Source of the DNA: Craterostigma plantagineum
Taxonomy: Eukaryota > Streptophyta > Magnoliopsida > Lamiales > Linderniaceae
Assembly (NCBI GenBank): GCA_027422505.1
Contig: JAPQWV010000006.1
Span: 9,848,501-9,912,500 of the forward strand
Direction: 5' to 3'
DNA length: 64,000 bases
The notes beneath the pieces were generated by a model. The model had not been told where the DNA came from, searched no databases, and was given only the letters and a program-made list of their open reading frames with translations. Below, in pieces: positions 58,459 to 64,000 of the stretch (positions within the stretch are counted from its first letter, which is position 1; each line of letters opens with the position of its first letter). Both the position numbers and the translations under genes were made by a program.

Positions 58459-59420
58459 AAATCAGCATGTTCAACCTCTCCGTGTTTCCCCAATATTTGT
58501 CAAATTTTGCCCTCATGCGTTTTGCCATGTCAACCAAAACATCATCATCACTGTTCGCCCATTATTTCAACAACAAATCGATCTCACTAAGTTCATCTAA
58601 AAATGTGTTGGATGTCACATACAAAGACCCAGAAATTCTAAGAGTGAAATCATAAAAGTGTCGCAACACTTTCACCATTCGTTCAATGACTATCCAATCT
58701 TGTTTATCAGGAAGACCAACCTTTCCATGAACTCCGTTAGGCATAAAATCATTCCGAAAATCAGAATCGGAAATATTATACCTATCAAAAACTCCTTGAA
58801 ATACCACATTCGTCATCCATATAGTGTCCAGTCAAGCATATATAGTTAAGTCTTTGAGTGGAAGTCCACGCATCTGTCGTTATAGAGATTCTCTGCCCAC
58901 TTGTTCGAAGATAAGCCTTCAACTTCTCTTTTTCCACAAAGTACAATTTATAACAACCTCTTGTCATTGTAGATCTCGATGGAACATAGAATTGAGGACA
59001 AGCCACTGATATGAAGTGCCTAAATCCTTCATTTTCTACGAACTTAAAAGGCAATTCATCAACAATCATAATCCGAGCTAAACTCTTTCGGATCGCATCT
59101 TGATCAAACTTCCAATTAGAAGACATCTCCCGTAGTTCTCCGGTTTCATTTTGACAAAAACTTTGGATCAAATGATTTTCTCGAGCATTATCCGGATGCT
59201 TCTTGCAAGTTTTCAAGTGATTATTCATTCCATAAGTCCCATTTTTGTAGGATCAGCAGCATATGTTCTATCACAATACTTACATTTGACTCTCGGCAAT
59301 CCTTGCTTGTCGGTGTATGCAATAAAATGTTCCCAAACCCGTGACCTTTTATATGAGTCCTTTCGTTTTGGGCTTTTCGGGGGCGATTGCTCTTCCAGCT
59401 CCGTTCTTTGATTATCAGAC
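58262..59420 (-). pseudogene. hAT transposase N-terminal and middle parts
   Basis: From the 5' side: BED zinc finger pieces (GLPRVKCKYCDRTYA near 59290, then MNNHLKTCKKH at 59228, out of frame with each other), the helical domain (KSLARIMIVDELPFKFVEN), the catalytic region (ISITTDAWTSTQRLNYICLT), a middle part (PDKQDWIVIERMVKVLRHFY) and the DUF4413-like YWGNTERLNMLIFVAVLLDP. Frames change at least three times, so the transposase is dead. Confidence 0.8.
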
Positions 59421-59930
59421 GGTTGAGATGCCCTTACATTTTCAGTCGGTTAAGCTGGACTCTGTACTATTGATGGAGCTGACAGAAGTACAGTTGGTGA
59501 AGTTATCGATTCTCCACCTCCGCTGTCCATACCTTGAACATAGAAGGCAACACCATATATCAACAAAACACCGCAACTGAAAGCTAAAAAACAACACGAA
59601 GTTATCCCCACAACCACAATCAACAATACTAATTTGTATATACTCACAGAGATATATTGTGTTAAAAAATACCTTATAGAAGATGATAACCTATATCTAG
59701 CAAGAGAAAGAGCAAGGACGAATTCGAATCCTCGAACCACTGAGAGAGCTGATTGAAGCAAGAAGTAAAGGTGTTTGTTTTGTTTGATTAGGGTTGACTG
59801 AACTCAACCATCGACTTCTTTCTAGTTTTCATTTTATTAAAGCTGAATTATTAAATTGATAATGGACCCTAGTTGTCGATTAGGCCTACTTTAAAAGGAA
59901 TCTTTGAGTTGTTTAATAAATATTGAGTTA

Positions 59931-59962
<32 letters not shown>

Positions 59963-60539
59963 AATGTTCTGTTAATCGGTTAATTTCGGTTACCGAACAC
60001 TAAAACCATAACCGAACCGATTAACCGAAAAAAAAATAAAATTACTAACCATATACCGAACCGAATTTTTCGGTTCGATTATCGGTTCGTACAGAAAAAT
60101 CGGTTTTCGGTATGGTTCGGTCGGTTAACCATCTTTTGAACCCCTACTATTCACCACCTTGTCCCATCGATTTCCTTGGGATGGTCTAATACCTATCCAA
60201 CGTCTTTGATGTCATAAGCCATTAAGTAAAATAAAATCTAAGAAAAGGAAGAAGCACGTTGAGCTCAAGGAAATCCTCAAGCAAGGTTTAAGAGGTTAAC
60301 ACATAAGAGACACCATACTCGAAAGTCTGGATCTTGAAATAAGGTGTAATTTCTTATATTCAGCATATTTAACTTACGTTAATAGTCATAAGCTTTTACA
60401 TAGTTAGGTAATGATTATAGAGTGACTTTCGAAAATAGAGAAATACCTTTATCATGTTTAGAAAACCCTAGTTGCTAAAGATTTGGTAATATTCACGAGT
60501 ATTTATGCAATATAAGTACTAATAAGCTCAAAATATGTA

Positions 60540-60760
60540 GAATCTCTAGAGCTTGGCAGATCCTTTACAAATTTAGTGCTTTAAAGTGTACCGTGTTCCG
60601 GGAATAACGTAGGATGATTTTGATAAGTGCTATTTTTAGGGTTTAATCTCTAGAGCTTGGCAGATCCTTTACAAATTTAGTGCTTTAAAGTGTACCGTGT
60701 TCCGGGAATAACGTAGTTTATGAAGATGATTTTGATAAGTGCTATTTTTAGGGTTTTCGA
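60540..60760 (+). repeat. Tandem duplication of about 105 bp
   Basis: 'tctctagagcttggcagatc ... gctatttttagggttt' occurs at 60542 and 60647; the second copy has an extra 8-bp insertion (TTTATGAA). Confidence 0.85.
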
Positions 60761-60779
60761 AAGAATTACTAATTCTTTG

Positions 60780-61360
60780 AAGGAATCGGCGAATTATCAT
60801 TATATTAGAGCCAGATGATTTAGATAGTCTAACATTTTAATTCAAATCGGGCGATTTAAATTGGTGTGGTATCGGGCGATTTAAGATACCTTGTCTCTTA
60901 GAAGAAATCGGGCAATTTAGAATGTGTAAGAATCGACCGAATCGGGTGACGTAAAATCACGCAATCGGGCGATGCATGCACGAATGGGGAGAGGCTAGGC
61001 TATATGCATGTCCAAACCAGGCGATTAAATTGTGTAAAGATCGATCGAAATGTAGGGCTAGTTGTACAAGGAATCTGGCGATCTGAAACACACGGCGAAG
61101 GAGAAATCGGGCGATCTAATGCCATGATCAACACTCGCCGATTTGACTTAGGGACTCCTCAAATTGGGTGATTGGCAAATCGGGCGATTTGTTAAGAAAA
61201 TAAGAACTCGGTGAATCTAGAATCGGGTATGGACTCAATCTTTGACCACAAATCGGGCGATTTGTCATTCGGCCGATAGTGGAAATCGCCGAACTTTATT
61301 TTCAATAAATACCATTAGTGACAATCGGGCGATTTAGGGTATTTCAAAGTCGGGCGTTGA
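60780..61360 (+). repeat. Array of AAATCGGGCGATTT-type words
   Basis: About 19 copies (exact or near) of AAATCGGGCGATTT, a palindrome with a central GG, are spread at irregular intervals. No gene. Confidence 0.75.
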
Positions 61361-62440
61361 CTTGATTTTGACCACAATTCGAGTGGATTAGTTTAACGAG
61401 TTGACCGTTGACTTCTGAGTCTAATATTTAAATATTTATTTATTCAGAGGATCGACGTATAGGGATTCCGTCAGACTTCGTATTTGACTATAGCGGGAGG
61501 ACATGTAGGTGGATCATCCATCTACAATACGTAAACACATATGTGATTTATGTGTCTTCATGTGATTCGATGATTTTGTGATTTACGTGACTTACGTGAT
61601 TTACGTGTTTCACTTGTTTCACGTACGTTTTATGTGAAACATGTTTTTATGAGATTTCATGTATATGCATGGCACATGCATATCACGTCAGGACGAGTGA
61701 TGATTGTACCGTAGTGAGAAGGTAATAATTTGAGATATTGACGTACGGCGTAGAGTGAGATGATTTTGATTGGTGACTCTTAGAGGAGTCGAGGTTGGGC
61801 TCACTGGGCACTTGGCGGAGACAGGCGTGATCGATCTGTCTACTCGGACGTGATCGTTTCGAGGTGCATACCGCTGGATGAGATTTTTGGTGCGACCTGT
61901 AGGGGGCCATTGGCGTGATCGTCCAGTGCACTACCAGGTAGGCTGTCGTGAGACTTGGGGGTGGCCTCCCAGTAGTCTATTGCGCGCGAAGGCATCGAGC
62001 CTAACCTTGTGTGAAATAGGAATGTGAGAAAAGAAATAGTGTGCAGTGGTATGTGAGATATTGGGATTGGGGTTGAGTGCACACTTACAGACATGTATTT
62101 TATTCACCTATTGGGCAAATAGCTCAGTGTTTTCGTGTTGTAGGTACTGAGTCTGACGCTGATACGCGTCATGACTGTGGCGGCTGGTGGCGGTGCTCCA
62201 CAGACTTTTGAGGGCGGGGCGCTACATGGATGAAGACTTGTGGAGCGACGTTATGGTTTTTGTTCTTTTGACATTTTGGGCTTTGGCCCGTGTATAGTGA
62301 TGACGATGTAGATGGATTTTCATAGTAATGTATATTATTTAGGAAAAAGTTTTAATTAGATGGGCCTTCCGCGGCTTACGTTGCGGAAATCCGCCACTAA
62401 TCATAATTAGAAAATGAGGGTCGCTGCAGTTACTGTGTGG

Positions 62441-62708
62441 AGGGGTGGCAAAATCCCACGGTGAACCATCATCCCCTTCGAGACCCGAGGCTATTGGGAT
62501 GGGGAATCCCCAGCCAAAATGAGGATGGGGAGTTGACGGTGATTCCCCGTTGGTAAATGAGCGGGGACGGGATCCCCGAACGTTGATTACCCATCGCAGA
62601 ACCAATTCATCATAAGCGGTGAATTAGTGGGGATGGTATTAAGAACGGGAATTTGGTATGGGGACGACATGTTCATTACCAGTCCCAAACCCGCCCATTG
62701 TCATCCCT
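62441..62708. mobile_element. hAT-like MITE, GGGGTGGCAA/TTGTCATCCC ends
   Basis: AGGGGTGGCAA and (reverse) AGGGATGACAA flank 268 bp rich in GGGGA. Neighbouring CTGTGTGG and AAATGTGG share five bases of an 8-bp TSD. Confidence 0.6.
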
Positions 62709-63091
62709 AAATGTGGTGCCGAACAATAATAAAATAGATAGATATTTGAGAAAATATTACTACTAAAATTTCAAGTCATCAATTAATGAGTTATGTTTTT
62801 AGTAAATAAGATAAAATAATATTGAAAAGTTAAAATATTAAATTTTTATAAGTTACGTATATAACTACAATTAAATAAATGCAAGGAATGATGGGTGCTG
62901 AAATCAATGTACAAATATAGAATAAATTAATCAATTCATACGAATAAAAATTGTTACCGGCTAATAGATTCCAATGTACTAAGAAAACAAAATTGATAAG
63001 AGAAAAAAATAGATTTACTAACTTCAAGGAAATTATTTCATTTATTAAGGGGGTATAAATAGCATTTTTCATTTAAAGTGGGTCTCGGTAG
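62709..63091. other. AT-rich gene-free stretch
   Basis: Nothing recognised. Confidence 0.5.
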
Positions 63092-64000
63092 CAATGTTTT
63101 AAAACGCGCATCGCGCATAGTGTCGCGTTTTAGTTCCGATGTAGCGTAGCGTAAGTAGCGTAGCACATTGCGTGAGTATTTCGAGAAAACCATTTATAAT
63201 TAAAAAAAATAATATACAACTACAAAATCAAGCAAACATAATCAAAGTGGTCTCCAATCATGAAATTAGGCTTTTAAGTCTAGGACAACCTTTATATACT
63301 CTGCAATGCCCTCAACCATTGGTAACCAGTGAGGATCGTTGACGACATTGAAAGAAAGTCCAGCCGAGTACATGAAACGAGCCACCCTGCGATCAATATC
63401 TTTTTCAATTCCTTTTTGTATGTGGAATTAAGAGTTGTTTGCCTCGGTTCAGAGCTAACGAACATATCCATTGTGCCGACGCCTTTAGAATGACTTTTGC
63501 TAATTCCTTGTGAAACCCCGTCCCCATCAGAAGAAGAAAGTCTAGTGCCACTTGGACCCTCACCGATATCGTGGAGCAATTCATTACTCTTGCTTTTGAG
63601 AGTCTTATAAGTTTGTAGACTCACTAATTTCCCTCCTCACATCATCTGGAACTTTGTCACAAGGTGCAACACCTTTGCGGGATTGAGCTAAATGTTCTTT
63701 AAGACGGGAAATGCCCCCATTAGATTTATGGTGACAAAATCTACATTTGATAGTTTTCTCCCCGTCTACTTTAAATCCATATTTCCACCCGATATCCTTC
63801 TTGCTATTTGTTGACATTTTAACTGCAAATAAAAAAGCTGAGATTAATGGACGCGTGAACAAAAGCATTGAAATAAAAACAAGATGAAACCAAAAGAGCA
63901 ACAACATCGAAAGAAAAAAAAATATATAAAGTTGATTTCTAATGCCCAACAGCTAATTATAGAGCAAGCAAAAAATCAATTCAATTAAAGGAAAAAACAA
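63092..64000 (-). mobile_element. hAT element, one end in view, internally deleted
   Basis: The terminal CAATGTTTTAAAACGCG at 63092 and its subterminal GCGTAGCGTA words match the MITE at 55456-56073. Only the N-terminal part of a transposase follows, so the catalytic domain is missing and the copy is a deletion derivative. It runs off the right edge. Confidence 0.6.
63240..63817 (-). pseudogene. BED-zinc-finger hAT transposase N-terminus (broken)
   Basis: MSTNSKKDIGWKYGFKVDG at 63817 begins a BED finger (IKCRFCHHKSNGGISRLKEH, then PCDKVPDDVRREI). A frameshift near 63615 leads to QTYKTLKSKSNELL and RQTTLNSTYKKEL; another near 63410 leads to VARFMYSAGLSFNVV, the conserved start of the following domain. 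The catalytic and hATC parts are absent. Confidence 0.75.

Larger units (their letters stand above)
57730..60146 (-). mobile_element. Decayed RICESLEEPER-like hAT element
   Basis: The transposase is on the - strand. The 5' side holds a (TA)n run (59930-59956) and a subterminal zone of CCGAACCGA/TCGGTTCGG words. It ends at 60146 with, read on the - strand, TAGGGGTTCAAAAG, typical of these elements. The left end is not found (57504-57730). Confidence 0.65.
60540..62428 (+). repeat. Probable gypsy (chromovirus-like) LTR remnant
   Basis: The right part resembles the R/U5 of chromovirus LTRs: 'gcaaatagctcagtg...gtactgag' (62115), 'ttttgggctttgg' (62275), 'ttccgcggcttacgttgcgg' and the end GAGGGTCGCTGCA at 62428. 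No PBS follows and no left end is fixed, so it may be a truncated or solo LTR. Confidence 0.4.

Noticed and set aside
60780..61360. Regularly recurring short palindromes could suggest a CRISPR array
   Set aside because: Spacing is irregular, copies vary, there are no cas genes and the genome is a plant.
62580..62620. ATGAATTGG on the - strand, same start as the antisense micro-gene
   Set aside because: It lies in a GGGGA-rich MITE, with no TATA, no promoter block and no following membrane segment.

Overview
This is a repeat-dense eudicot plant nuclear window with no convincing complete host gene. Almost all of it is transposable-element DNA: Ty1/copia elements of SIRE type with an extra env-like frame, Ty3/gypsy elements of Athila type, a gag-protease-only gypsy element, a small non-autonomous LTR element, solo LTRs, Mutator-type and hAT-type DNA transposons, MITEs and a SINE-like copy. 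Primers complementary to plant initiator tRNA-Met and tRNA-Asp, retention of env-like frames, long nested insertions and LTRs of 300-1700 bp all fit a gene-poor pericentromeric plant region.

Layout. 1-16294: a copia element E (+ strand, 5' end outside the window) made of broken gag-pol (1-3470), a broken env-like frame (13203-15252) and a 3' LTR (15544-16294). Between pol and env it carries a degenerate Athila-type element A (- strand, 3686 to about 12870). A is interrupted by a Tat/Athila-like solo LTR C (6043-10538, TSD GCATG), and C by a gag-protease element D (6872-9550). 16822-47164: a Mutator-like element G with TIR arms of about 500 bp and about 215-bp tandem repeats. G is split by copia element F (18259-46080, perfect TSD CATGT), and F is split by Athila-type element B (28991-43095). 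LTR divergence by eye (F about 3.7%, B about 1.2%) agrees with this nesting order.

47165-64000: a Mutator MITE (47280-47586, 9-bp TSD), a young 2.9-kb non-autonomous LTR element H (47800-50687, TSD CCCCC), a 777-bp foldback Mutator element (50802-51578), several MITEs, a SINE-like copy, a hAT MITE (55456-56073), a solo copia-like LTR (56517-57498, TSD GTATG), a decayed RICESLEEPER-like hAT (57730-60146), a chromovirus-like LTR remnant ending at 62428, and the end of a BED-zinc-finger hAT running off the right edge.

Two observations stand out. (1) The copia F and the gypsy B, from different superfamilies, both carry at the same place (between pol and the env-like frame) and on the strand opposite to their own genes a homologous cassette: a shared 16-bp promoter block, a TATAAATAG box, and a small frame starting MNW.Q that leads into a hydrophobic transmembrane segment. 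(2) The non-coding parts of E, B and F, and of several LTRs, are each dotted with a private palindromic motif, in E and B often followed at fixed spacing by a half-site. This looks like an array of protein-binding sites and resembles the family-specific sites bound by VANC anti-silencing proteins of Arabidopsis VANDAL transposons.
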